A stretch of DNA of 64,000 bases from CAVVKW01 sp963761705 (GTDB lineage: Bacteria > Verrucomicrobiota > Verrucomicrobiia > Chthoniobacterales > JAATET01). The stretch lies in assembly GCA_963761705.1 (NCBI GenBank), contig CAVXHK010000001.1, forward strand, positions 1,798,001 to 1,862,000. Reading direction: 5' to 3'. The notes below the pieces were generated by a model. That model made no database searches and was not told the DNA's origin. It saw only the letters and a program-made list of their open reading frames with translations. Shown here piece after piece: positions 25,065-33,947 of this stretch. A program made the position numbers and the translations under genes. Every line of letters begins with the position of its first letter. Within the stretch, counting starts at the first letter, position 1.

Positions 25065-26312
25065 TTAGAGGAGGTGGCCGAGTTTGGACTTCTTGGTGGC
25101 GAGGTAGGATTCGTTGTGGGGGTTGGCGACCGAGCGGATGGGGACTTGGGCGACGATCTCCAGGTTATAACCTTCCAGGCCGACGACTTTTCTTGGGTTG
25201 TTGGTGAGGAGCTTGAGTTGGCGGACGCCGAGGTCTTCGAGGATTTGGGCTCCGAGGCCGTAGTCCCGGAGATCGGGGGGGAAGCCGAGGCGGGCGTTGG
25301 CTTCGACGGTGTCGAGGCCTTCTTCCTGGAGCTTGTAGGCGTGGATTTTGGCCGGGAGGCCGATGCCTCTGCCTTCCTGGCGCATGTAAACGAGGACGCC
25401 GGAACCGGCTTCGTCGATCTGGCGGAGGGCGCTGTGGAGTTGGCTGCCGCAGTCGCAGCGGAGAGAGCCGAAGACGTCGCCGGTGAGGCATTCGCTGTGG
25501 ACGCGGACGAGGGTGGGGGTGTCGGGTTGGATGGTGCCGCGGGTGAGGGCGAGGTGGTGACGGTCGTCGAGTTCGGAACGGTAGAGGTGCAGGTCGAAAA
25601 CGCCGTAGTCGGTGGGCATCTTGATGGTCTGCTCGCGGGTGACGAGTTTTTCGCTTTGGCGGCGGTGAGCGATGAGGGCTTCGATGGTGCAGATCTTGAG
25701 GCCGTGCTCGGTGCGGAAGCGCAGGAGGTCGGGGAGGCGGGCCATCGAACCGTCGTCGTTGAGGATTTCGCAGATGACGCCGGACGGGTCGAGTCCGGCG
25801 AGACGGGCAAGGTCGATGGAGGCCTCGGTGTGGCCAGCTCGGCGGAGGACGCCGCCGCGGCGGGCCTGGAGCGGGAAGATGTGGCCAGGCTGGACGAGGT
25901 CGGCGGGGGTGGCGGTGGGGTCGGCGAGGTGGGCGATGGTGGCGGCTCGGTCGGCGGCGGAGATGCCCGTGGAGATCCCGGCGGCGGCGTCGACGGAGAC
26001 GGTGAAGTCGGTTTTGTAGATCTCGCGGTTGTGGGCGACCATGCGCTGGAGGCCAAGGTGGGTGGCGCGGTCTTCGGTGATGGGGGCGCAGATGAGGCCG
26101 CGGCCGAAGCGGGACATGAAGTTGACGGCCGCGGGGGTGACCTTGGAGGCGGCCATCACGAGGTCGCCTTCGTTCTCGCGGTCGGCGTCGTCGGTGACGA
26201 TGACCATCTTTCCCGCGGCGATGTCGGCAAGGACATCGGGGATGGGGTCGAACTGGGGCAGGTTTTCGGGAGTCGGCGGGGGGAGATCGGGGTCGGTTTG
26301 CGGCTGCGCCAT
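25065..26312 (-). CDS. ribBA: Bifunctional 3,4-dihydroxy-2-butanone-4-phosphate synthase / GTP cyclohydrolase II
   Basis: 415 residues. The N-terminal RibB domain has DDADRENEGDLVMAA and RRAGHTEASIDLARLAGLDP. The C-terminal RibA domain has the zinc motif SECLTGDVFGSLRCDCGSQL, MRQEGRGIGLPAKIHAY, DYGLGAQILEDLG and LLTNNPRKVVGL. The two halves supply the butanone phosphate and the pyrimidine precursor of riboflavin. The ATG at 26312 (MAQPQTDPDLPP) is chosen because the upstream extension is low-complexity Arg/Pro. No other rib gene is adjacent. Confidence 0.97.
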   Translation of the reverse strand: MAQPQTDPDLPPPTPENLPQFDPIPDVLADIAAGKMVIVTDDADRENEGDLVMAASKVTPAAVNFMSRFGRGLICAPITEDRATHLGLQRMVAHNREIYKTDFTVSVDAAAGISTGISAADRAATIAHLADPTATPADLVQPGHIFPLQARRGGVLRRAGHTEASIDLARLAGLDPSGVICEILNDDGSMARLPDLLRFRTEHGLKICTIEALIAHRRQSEKLVTREQTIKMPTDYGVFDLHLYRSELDDRHHLALTRGTIQPDTPTLVRVHSECLTGDVFGSLRCDCGSQLHSALRQIDEAGSGVLVYMRQEGRGIGLPAKIHAYKLQEEGLDTVEANARLGFPPDLRDYGLGAQILEDLGVRQLKLLTNNPRKVVGLEGYNLEIVAQVPIRSVANPHNESYLATKKSKLGHLL

Positions 26313-26386
26313 GCTTCTTATTACGTCGGTGGCTGGGAGTTGGCTAGGCGGTTGGGGGCGTGGCACTGGCAAGCCGTGGGCTGGCG

Positions 26387-26953
26387 TTACTTCTTGCAGT
26401 AGTAGACGAAGGCGGGGGGGAAGTTGGCGAGGACGACTTGGGACGTGCGGACGGTGGGGAACTGGCTTTTGAGAAGCTGACGGAAGGCTTGACCGGCGGG
26501 GAGCCAATGGGTGCCCCAGTAGGCGAAGGTGACGAAGGTGCCGGTGGCGGCGAGGGTGTCTTTGATCTCGGTGAGGATGGCGCGCTGGGCGGGGAGGGGA
26601 AAAATGGCCCACGGGAGGCCGGAGACGATGCTGTCGGCTCGGTCGACGCCGTGCTCGGCGGCGTGGCGGCGGACTTCGCTGGCGTCGCCGGGAATGACGG
26701 TGGCGTCGGGGAAACGGCGGCGGAGGTCCGGGACGAAATGCTCGTTCTTTTCGATGGCGACGAAGCGGGCGTCGGATTTTTTCTTTTGCATGATCCGCTT
26801 GGTCATCACGCCGGTGCCGGGGCCGAGTTCGAGGATGCGGTTGGCTTCGACGACGTCGGCGTGGTCGATGACGACGTTCGCGAGGAACGGCGTTGACGGG
26901 GCGATGGCGCCGGTGATGTGCGGAGCGCGGAGAATCTCTTTTAAAAATCGCAT
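26387..26953 (-). CDS. Class I SAM-dependent methyltransferase, phospholipid N-methyltransferase-like
   Basis: 188 residues. Motif I is ANRILELGPGTGVMTKRIM, with the acidic end of strand 2 in FVAIEKNEHFV and motif IV in ADSIVSGLPWAIFP. The N-terminus FLKEILRAPHITGAIAPSTP is close to the PmtA/KsgA-like group, in which xxGAIxPSS binds SAM. The short length and the FAYWGTHW segment fit bacterial phospholipid N-methyltransferases better than rRNA dimethylases. The substrate is not proven. It is divergent from addB. Confidence 0.75.
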   Translation of the reverse strand: MRFLKEILRAPHITGAIAPSTPFLANVVIDHADVVEANRILELGPGTGVMTKRIMQKKKSDARFVAIEKNEHFVPDLRRRFPDATVIPGDASEVRRHAAEHGVDRADSIVSGLPWAIFPLPAQRAILTEIKDTLAATGTFVTFAYWGTHWLPAGQAFRQLLKSQFPTVRTSQVVLANFPPAFVYYCKK

Positions 26954-27026
26954 GGCGGGTTTGGTGGATGGGAATGAATCAGGATCTGGCGGTTTTGCGA
27001 GGATTTCGGGTGGTTGAAAATGCGGC

Positions 27027-27067
27027 TTCGCCGATCGGTTGGGTCGGCGATTGCAAATCGCCGCTGC
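27027..27067. repeat. Intergenic palindromic repeat family, copy D
   Basis: Lies in the divergent gap between the methyltransferase and addB. TTCGCCGATCGGTTGGGTCG matches copies A and C, followed by a perfect 8-bp stem, CGGCGATT/AATCGCCG (27045-27052 and 27056-27063) with loop GCA. The stem sequence differs from copy A but keeps pairing, which suggests selection for structure or spread by a structured element. Confidence 0.6.
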
Positions 27068-27085
27068 TTGAGATGAGTTTGCGGG

Positions 27086-29782
27086 GTGGCTGGCGTGGCG
27101 GTGCAATTTCTGGAGGGAACGGGATCGTTGGCGGAGCAGGTGGCGGATGTCGTCTGGGGCGAAGTGGTGGGACGACCGGTCGACTTCTCGGATACGGAGG
27201 TTTGGGTGCCGACGGGGACGGCGTCGCGGCGGATTCGCTGGGCGTTGGCGCTGCGGGCGGCGGAGGCGGGGACGGGGCTGTTCGCGCCAAAATTTGTGCA
27301 GCCGATGGCGGCGATGCTGCCGGGGGAAGTGGCGACAGCGAGTCGGGCGGAGCGGGAGGGAGCTTGGGGATTGGCGCTGCGGGAGCGGGGGACTGGGGGG
27401 GCGTTGTTTCCGCGGGCGGAGGTGTTGGACGGTGAGCGGCGCTTGTTGGGGGCAGGGGGGATGCTGTGTGAGCTGGGGGATCTGCTGGCGGAAGGTGGCT
27501 GGGATTTTGCGAGCGAGAAGGTTGCGGAGGTTTGCGAGGAGGATGGGGAGCGGTGGGAGGAGCTGCGGGAGCTTTACGGGGAGTATCTGGGGCAGTTGGG
27601 CCGTCGGGGTTTGGTGGATGCCAACGCGGCGCGGTTAGCTCGCGAGGGTGAGGTGGCGGGATTGCGGAGGGTCTTGATCGCGGGGATCCCGGATCTGCCG
27701 CGTTTAGCGGAACGGTGGGCGGCGGAGCTGGCGCGGCGCGGGGTGGCGGTGACGGTGCTGGTGTGGCGACCGGGGGAGATGGGCGGTGGGTTCGATGGTT
27801 GGGGAAGGCCGGACGTTCGGGATTGGGCGGCGTGTGAGTTGCCGGTTGCGGGTGGCGATTTCGTGAGGGCTCGGGATCCGGAGGATGAGGCGGAGCGGGT
27901 GGTGCGGTACCTGGCGGGGTCGGAGGTGGCGGGAAATTATGCGCTGGTGCTTGCGGATGGGGATCTGGCGCCGGCGTTTCGGTCCGAGATCCTGCGGGCG
28001 GGCGGGGTGCCATTTTCTCCGGAAGGCGAGAGGCTCGCTGCGAGTGAGGCGGGCGTGGTGGCGACGTTGTGGATGGAATGGCTGGAGGGCCGGCGGCTGA
28101 AAACTTTGCGGCGATTGGTGGAGTGTCCGCGCTTCGTGGCTTGGATGGGGATGACGGTTGAGCGGGCGCTGGCGGATCTGGATGAATTGCAGGGTAAGGC
28201 GTTGGCGGAGACTTGGGAGCAGGCTCGATCGTTTGCGGAGGTCGGACTGGTTGGACGGATGGACGGTCTGGGAGATCCAGCGGTCGATGAGATGCTGGCG
28301 GCGGTCTGGGCAGACGGGGGGGCTGCGGCGGGGGAGGTGCTCGAGCTGTGGCGGGAGATCGGTGAGTCGCCGGTGTTCCGCGATTGGGCGGCGGGGCGGG
28401 AGGCGGCGTTCGCGCGGGCCTTGAGCTCGGCGGCGACGTTCGAGGCATCGGATCCGGGGACGGTGGAATTGCTCGGGTGGCTGGAAGCGCCGTGGGTGGC
28501 TGCGGGTCGGTTGGCGGTGGCGGGTTGCGTGGAGGGACGGCTGCCGAGTTCCGTGACGGAGCACGCGTTTCTGCCGGACTCGCGGCGGCGGGCGCTGGGG
28601 ATTCTCGATAACGCGGGGCGCCTGGCGCGGGACGCGTATCTGGTGACGTGCCTCGTGCGAGCGCGGGGGGCGGGGGAATGCCGGTTCAGCTTCGGCAAGG
28701 TGTCGGCGGCGGGCGGGCCGAACTTGCCGTCGAGTTTGTTGCTGCGGTGCGCGGATCCGGAACTGCCGGAGCGGGTGCTGGAGGTCTTTCGTCCGGCGGA
28801 GGCGGGACGGGCGCGGCCGAGGCGGGAAAATGGCTGGCGCTGGTCGCTCCCGGAGGCGGCGCGGCGGGGGGGGGTGGCGAAGATCAGTCCGACGGACGTG
28901 TCGGCGTATCTGGCGTGCCCGTTTCGGTTTTATTTTTCGAAGGTGTTGCGGGCGGAGGAATTCGATCCGCGGGCACGGGAGATGGATGCGTTGCAGTTCG
29001 GGTCGCTGCTGCACAACGCGCTGGAAATTTTTGGAAAGAAGACGCCGCACGAGTCGAACGTGGACTGGATCGAGACGTCGGTGCTCGGGCACCTGCACGA
29101 CGAGGCGGGGCGGATGTTTGGGTCGTCGCCTTCGCCCGCGGTGCGGGTGCAGCTGGAGGCGATCAAGCTGCGGTTGCGGGCATTTGCGCGGGTGCAGGCG
29201 GAGGAATACGCGGCGGGGTGGCGGATCATCGAGTCCGAGCGGAAGCTGTCGGCGGAGGATGCGGATCCGCTTCTGATCGGTTCTTTACCGCTCTCGGGGA
29301 AGGTCGACCGGATCGAGCGGCATCCGGAGCACGGGGTGCGGGTGGTCGATTACAAGAGCTACGCGAGCTGGAAGACTCCGGAGAAAACGCACTTTGGTCC
29401 GGCGTCGATGGGGTGGCTGCCAGAGGCGGCGGTGGAGGTGGGGGGGAAGCCGCGGGCGTGGGTGGATCTGCAGCTGCCGTTGTACCGGCGGATGGCGGAG
29501 CGGTGGTATCCGGGTGAAGCCGTGCGGCTGGCGTATTTCGTGTTGCCGGCGGACCCGGGACAGACGGGGATCGCGGAGCTGGAGCTGGACGAGGAGCTTT
29601 ACGCGTCGGCGTTGGGGTGCGCGTCGGCGGTTGTGGAAAACGTCGCGCGGGGCGTGTTCTGGCCGCCGCGGGAGGTGCGGGGAAATTGGGGCGACCCGGT
29701 GGAGTCATTGCTGTTGAACGGGAATCCGGAGGACTGCTTCGAGCCGGAGACGATCGAATATTTCAAGGGAGGGCAGGGATGA
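27086..29782 (+). CDS. addB: AddB-like subunit of a helicase-nuclease (PD-(D/E)XK nuclease)
   Basis: 898 residues. The N-terminal two thirds have the degenerate helicase fold of AddB-type proteins with no intact Walker A box (VWVPTGTASRRIRWALALRA). The C-terminal nuclease domain begins at about residue 600 with SPTDVSAYLACPFRFYF, continues with FGSLLHNALEIFG, and ends the active site with GKVDRIE and VRVVDYKSY, which hold the catalytic Asp and Lys. It works with AddA to resect double-strand breaks for recombination. The start is uncertain: GTG at 27086, 27095 or 27101. Its stop overlaps addA by four bases. Confidence 0.82.
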   Translation: MAGVAVQFLEGTGSLAEQVADVVWGEVVGRPVDFSDTEVWVPTGTASRRIRWALALRAAEAGTGLFAPKFVQPMAAMLPGEVATASRAEREGAWGLALRERGTGGALFPRAEVLDGERRLLGAGGMLCELGDLLAEGGWDFASEKVAEVCEEDGERWEELRELYGEYLGQLGRRGLVDANAARLAREGEVAGLRRVLIAGIPDLPRLAERWAAELARRGVAVTVLVWRPGEMGGGFDGWGRPDVRDWAACELPVAGGDFVRARDPEDEAERVVRYLAGSEVAGNYALVLADGDLAPAFRSEILRAGGVPFSPEGERLAASEAGVVATLWMEWLEGRRLKTLRRLVECPRFVAWMGMTVERALADLDELQGKALAETWEQARSFAEVGLVGRMDGLGDPAVDEMLAAVWADGGAAAGEVLELWREIGESPVFRDWAAGREAAFARALSSAATFEASDPGTVELLGWLEAPWVAAGRLAVAGCVEGRLPSSVTEHAFLPDSRRRALGILDNAGRLARDAYLVTCLVRARGAGECRFSFGKVSAAGGPNLPSSLLLRCADPELPERVLEVFRPAEAGRARPRRENGWRWSLPEAARRGGVAKISPTDVSAYLACPFRFYFSKVLRAEEFDPRAREMDALQFGSLLHNALEIFGKKTPHESNVDWIETSVLGHLHDEAGRMFGSSPSPAVRVQLEAIKLRLRAFARVQAEEYAAGWRIIESERKLSAEDADPLLIGSLPLSGKVDRIERHPEHGVRVVDYKSYASWKTPEKTHFGPASMGWLPEAAVEVGGKPRAWVDLQLPLYRRMAERWYPGEAVRLAYFVLPADPGQTGIAELELDEELYASALGCASAVVENVARGVFWPPREVRGNWGDPVESLLLNGNPEDCFEPETIEYFKGGQG

Positions 29783-32700
29783 GCCGCCGGATCCCGCACG
29801 AAATGCTGGTCGCCAACGCGGGCAGCGGGAAGACGTATTCGCTCGTGACGCGGATGGTGACGCTGCTCGCCTTGGGCGTGGAGCCGCGGCGGATCGCGGC
29901 GCTGACGTTCACGACGAAGGCGGCTGGTGAGTTTCTGGACGCGACTTTCGCGCGCGTCGCGGAGGCGGCGTTGGACGACGGGAAGATGGCGGAACTCCGG
30001 ATGGCGACGCGAGTGGCCGAGCTGGACGCGGCAGCGTGCCGGGCGATGCTGCGTCGGCTGGTCGGGCAGATGGGTGGGCTGAGCATGGGGACGATCGACA
30101 GCCTGTTCGCGCGGATCGCGCAGGCGTTTCCGGTGGAGTCGGGGATTACCGGGGACTTCTCGATCCTCGGAGAAGCGGATCTCGGAGCGGCTCGGGAAGA
30201 CGCGCTGTCCGCGGTCTTTCGAGCACGGACGGGGGACGCGGCGGGGTTCGAGCAGTTTCTCACGCTGGTCCGGCAACAGAGTCGGAAGGGCGGGGAGCGG
30301 GACGTGTTTGGCTCGCTCGCGGGATCGGTCGAGGCGCTGCACGGCCGGTTCCTCGCGACGCCGGGAGACGTGACCTGGGGCGACGCGGCGGCGATCTGGC
30401 CGGACGGTTGCGCGGTGCTCGATGCGGGGGAGGCGGCGACCGCGGCGGACGCGTTGTGGGAGGCAATCGTCGCGACGCACCCGGAGCTCACGGACGAGGC
30501 GCGGGAGGCTTGGGAGGCGGAACTCGCGGTTGCGCGGGTCGCTGAGCCCGGCGAGGAACTCAAGACTTTCATCAAGAAGCGTCTCGAAAAGACGTCGACG
30601 GACAAGACGACGGGCGAGGAGTACATCCCCACGGGCGGCAAAAAACTCTCGCGAGTCTACCTCAACGAGCGCGTGGCTCCGGCACGAGCGGCTCTGGGCT
30701 TTGCCCTGTTGAAACCTGAGTTCGAGGCCCTGCTGCGGCGGAGTGAGGCGCTTCACGAGTTCATGACGGCGTTCGAGGCTGTCTACGAGCGGCAGACTCG
30801 GAGTCTGGGGCGATTGACTTTCACGGACATCACGGACGCGTTGGCGGGTCAGGTCGGAGAGATCGAATGGCTGGCGTCGGCGGGTTATCGATTGGACGTG
30901 CGGTATGATCACTGGTTGCTCGACGAGTTCCAGGACACGAGCCGACCGCAGTGGACGGTGCTGTCGGCGTTCGTCGACGAGGTGGTTCAGGATCCGGAGG
31001 GTGGGCGGTCGTTTTTTTACGTCGGAGATACCAAGCAGGCGCTTTACCTGTGGCGCGGGGGGGATCCGCGGCTCTTTTTCGAGATTCGGGACAAATACAA
31101 CGGCGTTGGCGCGGAGCGAATCGAGGAGCGGGTGCTGCAGGCCTCCTACCGGTCGACGGCGGAGATCGTCGGTTTCGTGAACTCGGTCTTCGGAAACATC
31201 GAGGAGGTTCGGGAGGACTTCGCGTTGCCGGAGCGTGCGGTGGAGGATTGGCGGCAGGCTTGGCGAGAGCACACCGTGGCTGGGGCGAATGCAAAGACCA
31301 CGGGTTACGTCCGCTGGGTCGAAGCCGCGGCGGACGAGGCGTCGGCTGAGAGCGACGAAGATGACTTCGAGGCCGGGCCGCAGGACATCGAGATCCTGCG
31401 GATCGTGCGCGAGGTCGAGCCCTGGAAGCGGGGTTTAAGTTGCGCCGTCCTCAAGCGCGACAATCGACGGCTGGGCGTGTTGGCGGCTCTGTTGCAGACG
31501 GCGGGGATACCCGTGGCGGTCGAGGGGCGGACGAACCCGTGCGTCGACAACCCACTCGGCGCTGCGCTGGTGGCGGGCTTTCGACTCGTCGCATCGCCGA
31601 CGGACAAGCTGGCCGAGATTCTCTTCGCCGGGTCGAAATTGGGTGCCGCTGTGAGCGATCTCGCGGCCTTCCGGGAGGAGTCGCTTCGGAGCATCGCGGC
31701 GGTAGGATTTGCGGACACGGCTCGGGCCTGGATGGGGAAAATCGATCTGACCGGTGAGCCGTTCCTCGCGCGGCGAGGCGAGGAGTTCGCGGGGGCGGCG
31801 GCGGAGTTCGATGCGGTTCGGACGGCGGCCGATGGCGTTCACGAATTTCTGAACGCCATCGACGCTTGGCAGGTGCAGGAGGCGGAGAGTTCGGACGTCG
31901 TGCGCTTGATGACGGTGCATCAATCGAAGGGCCTGACGTTCGATCTGACGATCGTGTCTGGGCTGGAGAAACTTCTGCAAGACCGGACGGCAGGATCATT
32001 GGCGCTGGGGGGCGGGGCACCGCCCACGTGGGGAACGTTGTTGCCCCAACGACAATTTGCGGAAGCCGATCCGGTGCTCACGGCGGCTCGGGATGCGATG
32101 CTGGCTGACGATTTTTACGGCACGCTTTGTACGGCTTACGTCGCGATGACGCGGCCTCGGTTCGGCCTCTACGTCGTGACGGATCGGGTCGGCGAGCGGT
32201 CGCGGGCGAGAACACTCGGGCGGCTTCTGGGGAAATTGGTCGAGCCGGGATTCGAGGCGGGCGACGAGGCGTGGTTCGAGCGGTGGGAAGTGCGGACGAC
32301 CAGCGCTTCGGCGCCAGACACTCTCGAGCTGACGACCCTGCCTGAACCAATGGGAACTACGCCGCGCCCCGTTTCCCCCTCAGCCAGCGGCTCAAGTCGG
32401 TCGATTGGGTCTGGTCCCGCGGCGAGTCTCGGGAGCGAGGTGCACTCGGCTCTGGCGGCGGTGGAGTGGCTTGGAGGGGACGAAATGGAGTTCGGGCACC
32501 TTTCGCCGGAGGCGAGGGTGATTGTGGAGAGATTTTTCACCAGCGCCGGGGGGCGGTCGGTTTTTCTCAAGCCCGTCGGAAACGTCAGGGTCTGGCGGGA
32601 GCGTTCGTTCGATGGGTTGATCGGCGGCGAATGGGTGAGCGGGACGTTCGACCGGGTCCACGTCTTGAGCGGATCAAATCGCAGGCCGACGGCGGCGACT

Positions 32701-32850
32701 GTGTTCGACTTCAAGGTCGGAGCTGCGCGCCCCGTCGAACTGGAGCGACGCCATGCGGGGCAGATGTTGATCTACCGGCGGGCGGTGGCGCGGTTGTTGG
32801 AAATCGACGAGGCGAACGTCGAGGCCAGAATTGTCCCGGTACCGGCGTGA
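29779..32850 (+). CDS. addA: AddA-like helicase-nuclease subunit (UvrD/RecB type)
   Basis: 1023 residues. Superfamily 1 motifs are all visible: Walker A LVANAGSGKTYSL (GSGKT at 15-19), Ia ALTFTTKAAGEF, II LLDEFQDTSRPQW, III FYVGDTKQALYLWRGG, IV QASYRSTAEI, V LMTVHQSKGLTFD and VI AYVAMTRPR. The far C-terminus has the nuclease signature FDFKVG and HAGQMLIYRRAV. It drives unwinding and cuts one strand in the AddAB complex. The ATG at 29779 is fixed by the Walker A position and the ATGA overlap with addB. Confidence 0.92.
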   Translation: MSRRIPHEMLVANAGSGKTYSLVTRMVTLLALGVEPRRIAALTFTTKAAGEFLDATFARVAEAALDDGKMAELRMATRVAELDAAACRAMLRRLVGQMGGLSMGTIDSLFARIAQAFPVESGITGDFSILGEADLGAAREDALSAVFRARTGDAAGFEQFLTLVRQQSRKGGERDVFGSLAGSVEALHGRFLATPGDVTWGDAAAIWPDGCAVLDAGEAATAADALWEAIVATHPELTDEAREAWEAELAVARVAEPGEELKTFIKKRLEKTSTDKTTGEEYIPTGGKKLSRVYLNERVAPARAALGFALLKPEFEALLRRSEALHEFMTAFEAVYERQTRSLGRLTFTDITDALAGQVGEIEWLASAGYRLDVRYDHWLLDEFQDTSRPQWTVLSAFVDEVVQDPEGGRSFFYVGDTKQALYLWRGGDPRLFFEIRDKYNGVGAERIEERVLQASYRSTAEIVGFVNSVFGNIEEVREDFALPERAVEDWRQAWREHTVAGANAKTTGYVRWVEAAADEASAESDEDDFEAGPQDIEILRIVREVEPWKRGLSCAVLKRDNRRLGVLAALLQTAGIPVAVEGRTNPCVDNPLGAALVAGFRLVASPTDKLAEILFAGSKLGAAVSDLAAFREESLRSIAAVGFADTARAWMGKIDLTGEPFLARRGEEFAGAAAEFDAVRTAADGVHEFLNAIDAWQVQEAESSDVVRLMTVHQSKGLTFDLTIVSGLEKLLQDRTAGSLALGGGAPPTWGTLLPQRQFAEADPVLTAARDAMLADDFYGTLCTAYVAMTRPRFGLYVVTDRVGERSRARTLGRLLGKLVEPGFEAGDEAWFERWEVRTTSASAPDTLELTTLPEPMGTTPRPVSPSASGSSRSIGSGPAASLGSEVHSALAAVEWLGGDEMEFGHLSPEARVIVERFFTSAGGRSVFLKPVGNVRVWRERSFDGLIGGEWVSGTFDRVHVLSGSNRRPTAATVFDFKVGAARPVELERRHAGQMLIYRRAVARLLEIDEANVEARIVPVPA

Positions 32851-32915
32851 CGGCAGCAAGCGTGTCGATCGCCGATGGGTCGACATCTGTCCGGCGATGC
32901 GCTTTGCTCTTTCCG

Positions 32916-33395
32916 ATGAGGTTCCCAATATTGACGCTGGGTTTGCTGATGGGGCTCGGGGCTTCCGAGTACGCGCTTTCGGAGGAACTTCGGGGGAAGG
33001 TGCTGCGCTGGGAGCAGGAATTTGGCGCTCTCCACCTCGAGCGGCGGACCGGTGACGAAGTCGTTGTACCGATCTCCGACCGGACCGAAATCACGGCGAC
33101 CTTCGCGGAATTGACCGATGGGACGATCCTCGAACCTGGGGAATGGGTGACGGTGTCGCGCGAGAAAAGTGGGCCGCTGAAGATCATGATCGAGCTTCCG
33201 GAGCAAGATGCAGAGATCACCCCCGGGGAGATTTTGGACGAAATGGAGCCTACGCCGAGCCCAAGCCCAAGCCCGACGGGGACACCGATCCCCGCTGCAA
33301 TTCCGACGGCACCGCCGGCAGCGATCGCGAGTCCTGAGCCGACCGTCGTCCCAGAAGACACTCCGGAAGAGGAACTTCCCGCCGACGAAAACTAA
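32916..33395 (+). CDS. Exported protein with a small beta domain and Pro/Ser/Thr-rich tail
   Basis: 159 residues. The signal peptide MRFPILTLGLLMGLGASEYA is followed by a domain of about 70 residues: LRGKVLRWEQEFGALHLERR, VVVPISDRTEIT, LEPGEWVTVSREKSGPLKIM. The tail is an unstructured PTPSPSPSPTGTPIPAA run that ends in acidic residues. The central domain shares its pattern (GKV, a buried strand, TxI, GxxVxV, basic last strand) with the next gene, so the two look like tandem paralogues of a DUF5666-like OB or SH3-like fold. The function is unknown. Confidence 0.7.
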   Translation: MRFPILTLGLLMGLGASEYALSEELRGKVLRWEQEFGALHLERRTGDEVVVPISDRTEITATFAELTDGTILEPGEWVTVSREKSGPLKIMIELPEQDAEITPGEILDEMEPTPSPSPSPTGTPIPAAIPTAPPAAIASPEPTVVPEDTPEEELPADEN

Positions 33396-33488
33396 TTTGA
33401 AGGAACCTCGCGACGCTTCCGTTACGAATGTGTTAAAACAACCAAGTTCAGCGGCGAACTGCCGCCGGGCGCAAACCGAAAGAACTCT

Positions 33489-33881
33489 ATGAAGAAAACA
33501 TACCTCATGACCCTGATCGCTGGCGCTGCGCTGGCGTTGACCCCGATGACCTCCCGTGCCGCCGACGACGACGCGGACAAGAAAGGGAGCGGCTTCACCG
33601 GAAAGGTGACTGCCTACGATGCCTCCGCGATGACCATGACGGTCGAGAAAAAGAAAGGCGAAGAGTCGATGGAATACACCATGTCCGAAGACACGAAGAT
33701 CGTCGACGCCGACAACGAGGACGTCGAGGCCACGACCATCGCCGTGGGCTCGAAGGTTCGCGTGATGACGGATGAAGAAGGTTCGACTGCAGCCAAGAGA
33801 ATCAAGGTTCTCCCGCTGAAGAAAGACAAGGACGGCGAAGAGATGGATGACAGCGGCGACGAAAATAGCGCCGGTTACTAG
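33489..33881 (+). CDS. Small exported acidic protein, paralogue of the preceding gene
   Basis: 130 residues. The signal peptide runs MKKTYLMTLIAGAALALTPM to SRAAD. The core FTGKVTAYDASAMTMTVEKK, EYTMSEDTKIVDAD and VGSKVRVMTDEEGSTAAKRI has the order GKV, strand, TKI, GSKVRV, which resembles the DUF5666 pattern and matches the upstream gene. The tail is Asp/Glu-rich (KDGEEMDDSGDENSAGY). It may be periplasmic. A strong terminator follows the stop. The role is unknown. Confidence 0.75.
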   Translation: MKKTYLMTLIAGAALALTPMTSRAADDDADKKGSGFTGKVTAYDASAMTMTVEKKKGEESMEYTMSEDTKIVDADNEDVEATTIAVGSKVRVMTDEEGSTAAKRIKVLPLKKDKDGEEMDDSGDENSAGY

Positions 33882-33907
33882 AGCCAAGCCACTCAGTATT
33901 AGAAAGA

Positions 33908-33939
33908 AGCAGCCGATGCGAATCGGCTGCTTTTTTTTT
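33908..33939. terminator. Rho-independent terminator between convergent genes
   Basis: A perfect 10-bp stem, AGCAGCCGAT/ATCGGCTGCT (33908-33917 and 33922-33931), closes a GCGA tetraloop of the stable GNRA type and runs into nine to ten T residues. On the plus strand it ends the small exported-protein transcript. The minus-strand gene at 33948 ends nearby, but the A-run on the other side is weak, so termination there is less certain. Confidence 0.9.
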
Positions 33940-33947
33940 GGAGGGAG

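Noticed and set aside
24843..26402. Plus-strand open frame of 519 codons opposite ribBA
   Set aside because: It covers ribBA, whose motifs are unmistakable; the product is Gly/Val/Glu-rich without features.
26979..28448. Minus-strand Pro/Ala/Ser-rich frame of 489 codons opposite addB
   Set aside because: Composition is that of an out-of-frame reading of GC-rich DNA; addB has real nuclease motifs.
29599..31272. Minus-strand Arg-rich frame of 557 codons opposite addA
   Set aside because: Antisense to helicase motifs; no recognisable domain.
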